From an uncultured Pelagibacteraceae bacterium (GTDB taxonomy: Bacteria; Pseudomonadota; Alphaproteobacteria; Pelagibacterales; Pelagibacteraceae): a stretch of DNA of 64,000 nucleotides. A program made the position numbers and the translations under genes. The notes below the pieces were generated by a model. It ran no database searches and was not told the origin of the DNA. It saw only the letters and a list, made by a program, of their open reading frames with translations. This document shows, one piece after another, positions 10,046 through 21,591 of the stretch (position 1 is its first letter; each line of letters opens with the position of its first letter). The DNA lies in contig CACJFJ010000001.1 of assembly GCA_902592675.1 (NCBI GenBank), positions 62,001-126,000 on the forward strand. The letters run 5' to 3'.

Positions 10046-10860
10046 TTTAATTCTGATTGAATATAATTACAAATTACCTCATATTCTTTGGATATCTTTT
10101 TTATACTATTTTCTTTTAATTCGTTTTTATGGATTCCATTTGATATTAACAAAGAATCGAAATTCAAAAGATTTGCACCCTTTATATCTGTGTTTAAATT
10201 ATCACCTATTGATAAAACTTTCTTGTCTTTATTATTTATAGCCTGATTATAAACTTCTGGATAGGGCTTTCCAAAATAAATTACTTCTCCTCCCATTTTT
10301 TCAAATACAATTGCTACAGATCCTGCGCACAATTCTCTTATATTGCCTCTATCAACTATTAGATCGGGGTTTGTGCAAATCATTTTCTTTTCTAAATTTT
10401 TTTCAAGTAAATCTTTATAATAATTAAGATCTTTATTATGATCATCGAATAATCCGGTGCAAAGTATGTAATCAGATTTGTTAATATTTTCTGACTTATC
10501 TTTTTTGAAATCTCTGAACAAATCAAAATCTCTTGGCGGACCAATATGAAAAAAGTTTTTTTCATTTAAATTATTTTTGATGTAATTTAGAGCTGCATCT
10601 CCAGAAGTGAAAACATGATCTCTTATTTGTTTTTCAAGGCCCATTTTTTCTAAAAAATTTTTGACTGCACTGTTAGGTCTAGGTGCATTAGTAAGAAGAA
10701 CATACTCTTTATTATTCTTTGTAATTTCTTTAATAGTCTTAATTGCTTCAATATGAAGATTTATACCATTATGAATAACTCCCCACAGATCTATATAAAA
10801 TAATTGGTAATTATCCACTATTGAACGAAGTCCCTCTTTATCTAAATTTTTAGTCATCAA
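10039..10860 (-). CDS. HAD-superfamily hydrolase (TIGR01459/NagD-like)
   Basis: YIDLWGVIHNG, LLTNAPRP, SIGDNLNTDIKGA motifs. Confidence 0.85.
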   Translation of the reverse strand: MMTKNLDKEGLRSIVDNYQLFYIDLWGVIHNGINLHIEAIKTIKEITKNNKEYVLLTNAPRPNSAVKNFLEKMGLEKQIRDHVFTSGDAALNYIKNNLNEKNFFHIGPPRDFDLFRDFKKDKSENINKSDYILCTGLFDDHNKDLNYYKDLLEKNLEKKMICTNPDLIVDRGNIRELCAGSVAIVFEKMGGEVIYFGKPYPEVYNQAINNKDKKVLSIGDNLNTDIKGANLLNFDSLLISNGIHKNELKENSIKKISKEYEVICNYIQSELKW

Positions 10861-10928
10861 AATAATCTATAAACCAAAAAAAGCCCAAATTCCTATATTT
10901 TTTAACTAACTTATTTTTAGAACTATAT

Positions 10929-10956
10929 CTTGAAATAGTAGGCTCAGTATCTATAT
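10929..10956 (+). promoter_or_regulatory. RpoH (sigma-32)-like promoter upstream of groES
   Basis: CTTGAAA (10929-10935), 14-nt spacer, TCTATAT (10950-10956). Confidence 0.65.
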
Positions 10957-10982
10957 GAACTCAATATTATTAAAGGAGATTT

Positions 10983-11273
10983 ATGAAATTTAGACCGTTA
11001 CATGATAGAGTTTTAATAGAAGTTTTAGATAGCAGTGAAAAAACTGCAGGCGGAATAATTATACCAGACTCAGCTCAAGAAAAACCACAAGAAGGCAAAG
11101 TTGTTGCTATTGGTGGTGGAGCAAAAACAGAGGATGGAAAAACTATTCCTATGGATGTTAAAGTTGGTGATAAAGTGCTATTTGGCAAATGGTCAGGTAC
11201 TGAAGTTAAAATAGATGGTAAAGAATATAGCATAATGAAAGAGTCTGACATTATGGGTATTTCAAGTAAATAA
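10983..11273 (+). CDS. groES: co-chaperonin GroES
   Basis: [15 protein letters not shown]; preceded by AAAGGAG. Confidence 0.98.
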   Translation: MKFRPLHDRVLIEVLDSSEKTAGGIIIPDSAQEKPQEGKVVAIGGGAKTEDGKTIPMDVKVGDKVLFGKWSGTEVKIDGKEYSIMKESDIMGISSK

Positions 11274-11281
11274 TTAATTAA

Positions 11282-12958
<1,677 letters not shown>

Positions 12959-12982
12959 TCATTCCAACCCAAATCAAAATTC

Positions 12983-13014
12983 AAAAAGGGCAGTTTTTAT
13001 TGCCCTTTTTTTTT
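12983..13014 (+). terminator. intrinsic terminator of groESL
   Basis: Stem AAAAAGGGCA (12983-12992) / TGCCCTTTTT (13001-13010) continuing into a T-tract. Confidence 0.85.
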
Positions 13015-13121
13015 ACCCAAAACAAAAATCTGCAATGAATGTTCAATGAAGTTTTTAGAATCAAAAAACGGTGCTGAAGGCAACCCTAGTTTATCATTAA
13101 CAACAAAGAGTAATTAATTTC

Positions 13122-14315
13122 TTAAGCAGGATTTGGACATTCTATTACTCTGCCCATGGAATCTCTCTCTCCACATTTTTTAGGTTGTTTCTTATAACCC
13201 AATGGTAAATATATTAAACTATGATAGTCGTAATTTCTTTCAACAGAATGAGCAGTAATAATTCTGTTATTATCAAAATCAATCACTACTTGTTGTCCGT
13301 AAGCACCATCCATCATTAAAATAGGTCTGTCTTCTAATCCTATTGGGTCAAAGTGAAACTGACCACCGTAAGTTTGTGCTGATCTATGATTGCCTTTAGA
13401 TATACTATACTCACCATGTTGTTTATCAACTCTATTTTCATACATTGTTTTTAAATACTTACCAACGCAAGTATCATTGTTCCAATGATTCATCATCATG
13501 TTAGCAATTCTTACATAATCATATCTGTCAGCATAGAAAGAATATCTTCCGTATTCACCAGATTTTCTGTTACCAGTTTTATTAGCATATAAAGTTTTAT
13601 GAAAATAAACTCTTTTAGCAACTTTAGCGTCTTCTACAAATATCTTATGTAATAACTTGTTCCAGTTATCACCAGTTTTGTAAATAACATAGTTCATAAT
13701 AACATTGGTTGTCATGGCACTATAGTTATAATAAGTACCAGGTTCTAAACCATCAACACCTTTAAAGTATTTCTTCATAACTTTTTTGATAGGTATAGTA
13801 TTAACATTAGGACCTTTACCTTTGATAGGGTTGTCCCATGCGTAAATTCTTTGTCCTACTATTTTATCATCACCTGCCTGCATATTAAGTAAGTTAATTA
13901 ATTTTTGATTTTCATATAAAGTACCTGCAACCGTTGGGTAATCTATTCTGTCATAAACGGTATGATTAATATAACCACCACACATTGCATAACCTGTAAC
14001 TAAAGATACCAAAGACTTGCCTATGGAATGAGAAGGATATGGTCCCCGATATTTACTTTTTCTATTTTCATCAACTAAAATTTTATTGTTTTCAAATAAG
14101 ATGTAAGAAACTAAACCAGTATCTTTAAGTGATATTTGTTTTTTAACTTTTACAGATAATTTATTAGTTTGTAAATCAAACTCAAAATCATAGGTTTCAT
14201 TTTTCTTATCACCTATTTTGTATTTGTGGTGACAATTAAAACAATATTTCTCACCAGCAAATGTTACGCCGATAATTATAAAGAAAGAAAGGATAAAATA
14301 AATAATTCTAATCAT
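13122..14315 (-). CDS. secreted serine hydrolase / beta-lactamase-family protein
   Basis: N-terminal signal peptide; SIGKSLVSL (SxxK) and YYNYS (YxN) motifs; CFNCH near the mature N-terminus. Confidence 0.7.
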   Translation of the reverse strand: MIRIIYFILSFFIIIGVTFAGEKYCFNCHHKYKIGDKKNETYDFEFDLQTNKLSVKVKKQISLKDTGLVSYILFENNKILVDENRKSKYRGPYPSHSIGKSLVSLVTGYAMCGGYINHTVYDRIDYPTVAGTLYENQKLINLLNMQAGDDKIVGQRIYAWDNPIKGKGPNVNTIPIKKVMKKYFKGVDGLEPGTYYNYSAMTTNVIMNYVIYKTGDNWNKLLHKIFVEDAKVAKRVYFHKTLYANKTGNRKSGEYGRYSFYADRYDYVRIANMMMNHWNNDTCVGKYLKTMYENRVDKQHGEYSISKGNHRSAQTYGGQFHFDPIGLEDRPILMMDGAYGQQVVIDFDNNRIITAHSVERNYDYHSLIYLPLGYKKQPKKCGERDSMGRVIECPNPA

Positions 14316-14513
14316 TCAAATGTTGTATTTGGAAATTTAACTCAACTCTTAAATGAAGTCACCTTTCTGTTTGCTTTCTATTTGGGGCATTTCTACAGTG
14401 AAACTTGCAGTGAAGAAGTTAAATAAGTGAGTATTGGCGTAATATGTGTGTGAATGTAATACGTTTCCCAGGCCAAAACACTCTTATCTTAATACAAAAA
14501 TTAAACAAATTAA

Positions 14514-14538
14514 AAACCCTCAGAAAAAAATTTCTGGA
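14514..14538 (-). terminator. possible intrinsic terminator downstream of the TPR glycosyltransferase gene
   Basis: Imperfect hairpin AACCCTCAGAAA/TTTCTGGAGGTT, followed on the minus strand by TTTTTAATTTG; lies just 5' (plus coordinates) of / overlapping the stop at 14541. Confidence 0.45.
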
Positions 14539-14540
14539 GG

Positions 14541-16007
14541 TTATTTTTTGAGTTCATTTACTCTTTTCAATAATGTTTTAAAAACATTTTCCCAAGAATT
14601 AAATTGAGTTTGTTTTATTATTTCTACCGTTGGATACCAAATAGTTTTCTTATCATCATTAAACCATCTCCATTCAGAATTATAATTTAGTAGTAAAATA
14701 CTTTTTACTTTTAAGCTTCCAGCTAAGTGGATAATAGATGTATCTGTTGAAATGACTAAATCTAGTTTTTTCATTAAATAACTTATTTCTAAAAGAGATT
14801 TATTTCCATAATCAAAAAAATTTAAAAAATCTTTAAATTTTTTTTCATCATCAAATTTAGAAGATTGCGATAATTTATAGAAATTTATAAAATCTAAGTC
14901 TAATAAATCTTTAAAATGACTAAAATTAATAGATCTAAATTCATCCATAGGATAATTTGGATTTCCAGACCAAGTTAGTCCAATATTTATTTTATCTGAT
15001 TTAAAGTTTTCATCATAAGGATTCTTTTCTTTTAATCTAATTTCATAAAAATTGATTTCTTGCTTTTTGGAAATATTTAGTAATTTGGGAATACTACAAA
15101 TTGGAATTTGATAATCAAAATTTTCAATTACCAAATTTTTATAATCTGTAATTTTTATTTGATTACTAAAACATTCAAATATATCTTTTAGTTTTGAGTC
15201 CACAACAAGAGTTATTCGACTTGAAAACTTAGATAAATCAATTACAAATCGAATGAAGTGAACTGCATCACCAAGGCCTTGTTCATCCCATACCAAAATT
15301 TTTTTATCTTTAATATTTGATATCTCCTTTAATTTAGGAATATCAACAAATTTTTTTGGTGCAGCATTTTCTTTTTCCCATCTATGTTCATATAAATTAA
15401 ATCCTTTTTTTAAGTCTCCTTGAGTGAGTAAACAGAGTGAGAGATTCCATAAAGTTCTTTTATCTTTTGGATTTAAATTTTCACTTTTTTTAAAATAATG
15501 ATAAGCCTGATTTATTCTACCTAATTCTAAAAATAAACAACCAATATTAAAATATACCATAAAGTTTTTTTTATTTTGTGAAAGTTTTTTTTTGTAAATT
15601 TTCAAAACATTTAAATAATTTTTTTCCTTTTTAAAATTTAACGCTATCAGATCTTGTATTGATGATTTCAACTCTTTTTTTTTCTCAAGATTTTTACAAA
15701 TTTCAAGCGAGTCCTTATATTTTCCGTCAAAATATTTACTGTACGCCACACCATATTTAAAATCATCTTCCTCATAATAATTTTGATTGATTGAAATTAT
15801 TTTTTTTAACTTTTGGGGTTGATTTGTTTTTATAAAGATTTTTATGAGATTACTTATAGTTGAGAATCTATTTGGAACAATATCAAGAGATTTTAAGAAT
15901 TCATTTTCTGCCTCACTGTATTTTTCTTTTTGAAAAAAATTGATTCCTTGTTCAAAATGAAATTTTGCATTAATAAAATTTTTATCGTCCATGAATAAAT
16001 CTACCAA
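14541..16007 (-). CDS. TPR protein with C-terminal glycosyltransferase-9-like domain
   Basis: N-terminal TPR-like repeats (YFNIGCLFLELGRINQAYHYFKKSENLNPKDKRTLWNLSL); C-terminal VWDEQGLGDAVHFIRF and STDTSIIHLAGSL. Confidence 0.75.
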   Translation of the reverse strand: MVDLFMDDKNFINAKFHFEQGINFFQKEKYSEAENEFLKSLDIVPNRFSTISNLIKIFIKTNQPQKLKKIISINQNYYEEDDFKYGVAYSKYFDGKYKDSLEICKNLEKKKELKSSIQDLIALNFKKEKNYLNVLKIYKKKLSQNKKNFMVYFNIGCLFLELGRINQAYHYFKKSENLNPKDKRTLWNLSLCLLTQGDLKKGFNLYEHRWEKENAAPKKFVDIPKLKEISNIKDKKILVWDEQGLGDAVHFIRFVIDLSKFSSRITLVVDSKLKDIFECFSNQIKITDYKNLVIENFDYQIPICSIPKLLNISKKQEINFYEIRLKEKNPYDENFKSDKINIGLTWSGNPNYPMDEFRSINFSHFKDLLDLDFINFYKLSQSSKFDDEKKFKDFLNFFDYGNKSLLEISYLMKKLDLVISTDTSIIHLAGSLKVKSILLLNYNSEWRWFNDDKKTIWYPTVEIIKQTQFNSWENVFKTLLKRVNELKK

Positions 16008-16103
16008 AATGTAATATAAAACAAAAAAAGCTAAATATTCCCAATTTTTTCAGTTTTTTTTTGGTTTTCAAAAAAAAAAAATAATGTATAAGAGCCAGAA
16101 TTT

Positions 16104-17930
16104 ATGGCTAATGAAATAAGAAACATCACAATTATTGCGCATGTTGATCACGGAAAAACAACATTGATTGACAATTTGATGAAACAGAGTGGCTCCTTTA
16201 GAGATAACGAAATAGTTGATGAAAGACTAATGGACTCTGGAGAGCTTGAAAAAGAGAGAGGAATAACAATCCTAGCCAAACCTGCCTCAATAAATTGGAA
16301 AGATTCAAGAATAAATATAATTGATACACCTGGCCATAGAGATTTTGCAGCTGAAGTTGAAAGAGTGCTTAGTATGGCTGATGGAGCTTTATTACTAATA
16401 GACTCTGCTGAGGGTGTAATGCCTCAAACAAAATTTGTTTTAGCAAAAGCATTAAAACAAGGCTTAAAACCAATTGTGGTTATTAATAAACTAGATAAGT
16501 CAGATCAAAGAGCTAATGAAGTTCTAGATGAAACATTTGATTTATTTGTGAGTTTAGATGCTAATGAGGAACAACTAGATTTCCCAGTATTATATGCAAG
16601 CGGAAGATCCGGATGGGCTGATTTAGAAGTTGATGGCCCTAGAGAAAATCTGAATCCACTCTTAGATAAAATTATAGATCATGTAAAACCAGCTGAATTG
16701 GATAAATCTAAACCTTTTGCTATGCTTTCTACACTCCTTTATGCTGACAGCTTTTTGGGAAGAAGTTTAGTAGGTCGAATTTCTCAAGGAACAGCAAAAG
16801 CTAATCAGGCAATTAAAGCGATCAATTTAAATGGAGAAAAAGTTGATGAAGGTAGACTGACAAAAATTTTTAGATACGAAGGTACTAAAAAAGTTCCAAT
16901 TGAGGTTGGTGAAGCTGGAGATATTGTAGTTGTTGCAGGTTTAGAAAAAGCTAACGTTGCAGATACTATTTGCGATCTTGAAGTTGTTGAGCCAATAGAA
17001 GCCACTCCTATAGATCCTCCAACTATGTCAATTACAATAACTGTAAATACATCACCTTTAGCTGGTACAGAAGGTAAAAAACTTACAAGTACACAAATTA
17101 GAGATCGATTAGTTCAAGAGGCACAAAATAATGTTGGAATTACATTCACCGAAAATGAGGGAAATGACTCTTTTGTGGTTAGTGGGCGTGGTGAATTAAT
17201 GTTGGAAATTTTACTTACTCAAATGAGAAGAGAAGGTTTTGAAATGACTGTGAGCCCTCCAAAAGTTCTTTATAAAAAAGATGAAAATGGAAACAAGCTT
17301 GAGCCAATAGAAGAAATTACTATGGATCTAGATGAAGAACATTCATCAAAAATAATTGATTCTATGAATAGAAGAAAAGGTAAATTAATAGAATTAAAAG
17401 ATACTGGTAAAAATAAAAAGAGACTTATTTTTCATGCACCGACAAGAGGTTTGATGGGATATACAAGTAGATTTTTAACACTGACAAAAGGAAATGGTGT
17501 AATCAATAGAATTTTTCATGAATATGGTCCATTTGAAGGTGAAATGGAAGGCAGAAGAAATGGTGCTCTAATTTCTATGGAACAAGGAAAAGCCGTTGCT
17601 TTTGCAATCTTTAATTTACAGGCTAGAGGAGAAATGTTTGTAACTCATAACGATCCTGTTTATCCAGGAATGATTGTAGGCTTATCCCCTAAGCCAGGAG
17701 ATATGATTATTAATGTTATGAAGGGTAAAAAATTAACTAATATGAGAACGCAAGGTACTGATGAAAATGTTGTCTTAACTCCAGTTAGAAAAATGTCAAT
17801 TGCTGAACAACTAAGTATGTTAAATACTGATGAGGCTTTAGAAATTACTCCAGAGTCTTGTAGATTGAGAAAAGCTATTCTTGATCCTCATGAAAGGAAA
17901 AGAAGTGAAAAATCAGGCGCTGCTGCCTAA
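16104..17930 (+). CDS. typA: ribosome-associated GTPase TypA/BipA
   Basis: AHVDHGKTTL, ERGITILAK, DTPGHRDF, NKLDK; 608 aa. Confidence 0.98.
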   Translation: MANEIRNITIIAHVDHGKTTLIDNLMKQSGSFRDNEIVDERLMDSGELEKERGITILAKPASINWKDSRINIIDTPGHRDFAAEVERVLSMADGALLLIDSAEGVMPQTKFVLAKALKQGLKPIVVINKLDKSDQRANEVLDETFDLFVSLDANEEQLDFPVLYASGRSGWADLEVDGPRENLNPLLDKIIDHVKPAELDKSKPFAMLSTLLYADSFLGRSLVGRISQGTAKANQAIKAINLNGEKVDEGRLTKIFRYEGTKKVPIEVGEAGDIVVVAGLEKANVADTICDLEVVEPIEATPIDPPTMSITITVNTSPLAGTEGKKLTSTQIRDRLVQEAQNNVGITFTENEGNDSFVVSGRGELMLEILLTQMRREGFEMTVSPPKVLYKKDENGNKLEPIEEITMDLDEEHSSKIIDSMNRRKGKLIELKDTGKNKKRLIFHAPTRGLMGYTSRFLTLTKGNGVINRIFHEYGPFEGEMEGRRNGALISMEQGKAVAFAIFNLQARGEMFVTHNDPVYPGMIVGLSPKPGDMIINVMKGKKLTNMRTQGTDENVVLTPVRKMSIAEQLSMLNTDEALEITPESCRLRKAILDPHERKRSEKSGAAA

Positions 17931-18574
17931 TCAAAAATTTTATCAACTAAAAATAAACCTAGAGCAACACACGGACCGATACCAAAAGCGAATAAAAGAG
18001 TTCCAACCCCTACTGTTCCACCTAAATACCAACCAATACTTACAACAGAAATTTCTAAAAATGCTCTAACAGCTGCAACTGGTAAGTTAGTTACTTTTTG
18101 TAAACCAATCATTAATCCATCTCTTGGTCCTGCACCAAGATTAGAAATTAAATAAATACCCCCACCTATTCCAACCATCATTACCGAAATTACTGCTAGG
18201 ATTAATTGATTAAGATAATTAGACGGGGTTGGTACAAACTTTATGCAAAGATCAATCATGAAGGCTATTATTAAGGCATTAAATATTGTGCCCATTCCTG
18301 GTTTTTGGCCCAGAGGGATCCACAAAATTAAGACAGCAATACTTATTAAAAGAGTAATTGTTCCAATACTTAAATTAACATTTAAGGAAATACCTTGAGC
18401 TAAAACACTCCAGGGAGAAGCACCTGTAAAGGAAACAATTAATAACCCTTCACCAAGACCAAACAAAGTCAGACCAAAACATAAAAAAAAGAAGGTGGAA
18501 AATTTTGGTTTAAAATTATATGGCTTATCAGAACTCCAATTAACTTTTGGTATTTTCTTTATTTTTAAAAACAT
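17927..18574 (-). CDS. YczE/YitT-like integral membrane protein
   Basis: Multi-TM protein; GASPWSVLAQG and GAGPRDGLMIGL motifs typical of the YczE family. Confidence 0.7.
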   Translation of the reverse strand: MFLKIKKIPKVNWSSDKPYNFKPKFSTFFFLCFGLTLFGLGEGLLIVSFTGASPWSVLAQGISLNVNLSIGTITLLISIAVLILWIPLGQKPGMGTIFNALIIAFMIDLCIKFVPTPSNYLNQLILAVISVMMVGIGGGIYLISNLGAGPRDGLMIGLQKVTNLPVAAVRAFLEISVVSIGWYLGGTVGVGTLLFAFGIGPCVALGLFLVDKIFD

Positions 18575-18624
18575 TTTAATAAGTTATTTCTATTATAGTT
18601 AAAGTCCACTAATGTAATTGCCAA

Positions 18625-19305
18625 ATGAAAAAATTTATAGCCATTTTATTTATTGTAATTTTTCCAGTTATTTCCATGGCACATATGGGTCACTACAATA
18701 AATATAACAAAATTGAAATGGAGATTTTTAGAAATGGTAAATTAATTGGGTACAATTATTATTTTTTTGAAAGAAATGGTGAGGAAACCATTGTAACAAA
18801 TCAATTTAAATTTTCTGTTGATCTATTAGGAGCTACAATTTTTCAAGTTGAGTCATATGGTGAAGAAAAATATATCAAAGATCAGTTGATATCATATAAT
18901 TCTAAAACTCTTCAAAATGATAAAGAAAAATTTGTAAATTTAGAATTAAATAAAAAAAGTAAAAAATATAATATCAAAGGCTCCTCATTCAATGGCGAGG
19001 CGACCCTTAATAACGTTATTGGAAATTGGTGGAATCATAAAATTTTACAGGCAGGGTCTCAAATAAGCCCAATATCTGGAAGTATTAAAGAACAGGTTGT
19101 TACTTTTATAGGAAAAGAAAAAATTGATCTTTATGGAAAAATTTATGATGTTGATCATTTTACGCTTAGATCTAAGGATATGAATATTCCAAAAGATAAA
19201 CGATTAGACTTTGACATTTGGTATGATCAAAAAAATTTAAGAATTTTAAAAGTGTCTTACTCAAGAATGGGGAATTGGGAATACAGATTGAAAAGCTTCG
19301 AATAA
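18625..19305 (+). CDS. secreted DUF6134-like protein
   Basis: Signal peptide ending SMAH; WWNHKILQ and GKIYDVDHFTLRS features. Confidence 0.55.
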   Translation: MKKFIAILFIVIFPVISMAHMGHYNKYNKIEMEIFRNGKLIGYNYYFFERNGEETIVTNQFKFSVDLLGATIFQVESYGEEKYIKDQLISYNSKTLQNDKEKFVNLELNKKSKKYNIKGSSFNGEATLNNVIGNWWNHKILQAGSQISPISGSIKEQVVTFIGKEKIDLYGKIYDVDHFTLRSKDMNIPKDKRLDFDIWYDQKNLRILKVSYSRMGNWEYRLKSFE

Positions 19306-19306
19306 T

Positions 19307-20278
19307 TTATCTTGAAATTTTTTTAAATAAGTCATGTGCACTTATCCATCCTGACTCCAATCTTGGTCCTACAAACCAATCAGCACAAACACCTATTTTT
19401 TTTTTTGGATCCCAAAAACTTTTTATTTTGAAAGGTTTTGAATTAGATGAATATTTCCAACCATGATTAAGAGAGAAATTGATTTTTGTTTTTTTAATAT
19501 TTGAAAGCTTAAAGAACTTATCAATCATAATTTTTGAATTCTTTTTTTTATTATTTTTATTTTGATTGATCTTTTTATTTGCCCACCTAAAGGTACTTTG
19601 TAGAGTCCATAAATCATATTTTGATTTAAATCTTTTTTTTGAATTCTCATTACCAGCCCAGCCAAGAATTGAATCTTCGAAAAGGTAACTGCTATTTGAT
19701 TTCTTGTTTTTTTTTATAGCAATCATTGTAGTAATATTTGCATCCATTTTTATTGATTTTTTTAAAAAAGAATTATCTATGTGTTTTTTAGAAAGTTTTT
19801 TTAATTGTGGAAAAGGACAGGTCAAAATAATATTTTTAAAAGATCTCAATTTTCCATCAGCAAATGATAAGTGCCAAAGTTTGTTTTTATAATGAATTTT
19901 TTTTAATTCACTTTGATAGTTGCACTTAATTTTTTTTAATAAATACTTGCTAATATCATTGTTTCCATTTTTACCGATAATTTTAAGATGTTTTTTATCC
20001 TCTTTTTTTTTGGAATTAAGAAAAATGTGTTTACCACTCCAAACCTTTAAAATTTTTTTTTTAATTAAATCCTTAGTAAATTTTTTAAATTCTGGAGTTT
20101 TTGGTGAAAAGTATTGAGTACCATGATCAAAGCCTATATTGCCCTTCATTCTTTTGAAAGATGCACGACCTCCTGGACCTCTCGCTTTGTCAAACAAAAT
20201 TATTGAATTTTTTTTACTAAGAAGATTTGCAATTGTAGCTCCAGAAATACCTGAGCCGATTACGCAGAATTCACTCAT
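19307..20278 (-). CDS. NAD(P)/FAD-dependent oxidoreductase (renalase/COG3380-like)
   Basis: N-terminal dinucleotide-binding VIGSGISGATIANLL; DKARGPGGRASFKR; C-terminal GVCADWFVGPRLESGWISAHDL. Confidence 0.8.
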   Translation of the reverse strand: MSEFCVIGSGISGATIANLLSKKNSIILFDKARGPGGRASFKRMKGNIGFDHGTQYFSPKTPEFKKFTKDLIKKKILKVWSGKHIFLNSKKKEDKKHLKIIGKNGNNDISKYLLKKIKCNYQSELKKIHYKNKLWHLSFADGKLRSFKNIILTCPFPQLKKLSKKHIDNSFLKKSIKMDANITTMIAIKKNKKSNSSYLFEDSILGWAGNENSKKRFKSKYDLWTLQSTFRWANKKINQNKNNKKKNSKIMIDKFFKLSNIKKTKINFSLNHGWKYSSNSKPFKIKSFWDPKKKIGVCADWFVGPRLESGWISAHDLFKKISR

Positions 20279-21591
20279 TTACCAGCAACAACCATTCCCT
20301 CAATCATCATGGTGGGTGAATTAGTTGCATATTTAAACTCTAAATCATTCGCTAGTGTAATATTCTGAAACATATCTTTAAAATTACCTGCAATGGTAAT
20401 TTCATTTATGGGATACTTAAACTCTCCGTTTTCCACTAAAAACCCTGTTGCACCTACAGAATAATCACCGGTTACAATATTACTTCCATGTCCTATAGTT
20501 TCTGTAATATAGAGACTTTTTGATTTTGAATTCAATAGATCTTTAAAGCTAACATTTCCATTTTCAAAATAAAGATTACTTGTCCCTCCGCATCTTCCAT
20601 TTGATTTAAGTTTTAATTTTTTTCCATTGTAAGTGTCAATCAGATAATGTTTTAAAATTCCCTTCTCCACTAATTTAAGAGTTTCAGTTTTAACTCCCTC
20701 GCTATCAAAATTTCTTGAGCCCAAGCCTTTAAGTATATCTGGTTTATCCAAAACATTAATTGTATCGGGAAATATTTTTTGGTTCACCTTCTCTTTTAAA
20801 AAAGAGGTTCCTCTTGATATCGCCGATGATGAAATTGCACTTGCAAAAGTGCTTAGCATTCCCTTGGCTATCCTTTTGTCAAAAATTATAGCAATTTTTT
20901 CGCTACTTATTTTTTTGGGGCTTAATTTTCTGATAGTTTGATCAGCAGCTTGTTTACCTAATTCTTCCGCATCATCCAAGTCTTCTAAAAAACATTTGCT
21001 AGAATATTCATAGTCTCTCTCCATGCTTTTTTCATCTTTGGCAACTGTAACACTTGAAGCTGTAAATGAGGATGTTTTGTAACCATCACAAAAACCTTCA
21101 GTATTAGCTAAAATAAAATTTGATTTATTTTGAGTAAAACTAGACTCAGTATTAATAATTTTTTTATCGTTGGAAGCAGCAGATTCTAATTTTTTCAAAT
21201 AGTCTATTTTTTGATCATTTTCTATATGGGTATCATCGTAGAGATTTAAATCTTTAACTTCTTTAGCTAACAAATCTTTATCTGGTAATGAATTAAATTC
21301 ATCTTCAGGAGTATTTTTTGTTGTCTCAATACATTTTTCAATCAAAATGTTTAGGTTATCATCAAGTAAATTAGAGGAAGATATTGATGACTTTTTTTTT
21401 CCAATGTAAGTGGTAATGTTTATTCCAAGATCGTCTGACCTATTAGACTCATCTAATTTTTTATTTCTAAAATTAACAGTTTCAGATACAGAGTTATTAA
21501 CAATCACACAAGACTCGGTTGCGCCTAATTTCTTGGCTAAACCTAAACAATACGATGCTTTTTTCTCTAAAAATTCTAGATCTTTGACCAT
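20275..21591 (-). CDS. pmbA: TldE/PmbA metalloprotease-family protein
   Basis: TldD/PmbA fold; GSRNFDSEGV, NGRCGGTSNLYFENG, TGDYSVGATGFLVENGE; paired with tldD. Confidence 0.9.
   Translation of the reverse strand: MVKDLEFLEKKASYCLGLAKKLGATESCVIVNNSVSETVNFRNKKLDESNRSDDLGINITTYIGKKKSSISSSNLLDDNLNILIEKCIETTKNTPEDEFNSLPDKDLLAKEVKDLNLYDDTHIENDQKIDYLKKLESAASNDKKIINTESSFTQNKSNFILANTEGFCDGYKTSSFTASSVTVAKDEKSMERDYEYSSKCFLEDLDDAEELGKQAADQTIRKLSPKKISSEKIAIIFDKRIAKGMLSTFASAISSSAISRGTSFLKEKVNQKIFPDTINVLDKPDILKGLGSRNFDSEGVKTETLKLVEKGILKHYLIDTYNGKKLKLKSNGRCGGTSNLYFENGNVSFKDLLNSKSKSLYITETIGHGSNIVTGDYSVGATGFLVENGEFKYPINEITIAGNFKDMFQNITLANDLEFKYATNSPTMMIEGMVVAGK

Noticed and set aside
9666-10241. 191-aa plus-strand ORF antisense to ribF and the HAD hydrolase
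   Set aside because: Overlaps two well-supported minus-strand genes; composition is Phe/Leu/Tyr rich, as expected from the antisense of a Lys/Asn-rich gene.
16070-16081. A12 tract upstream of typA as a phase-variation site
   Set aside because: Poly-A/T runs of 8-12 are frequent in this AT-rich sequence; it is not inside a coding frame or clear promoter spacer.
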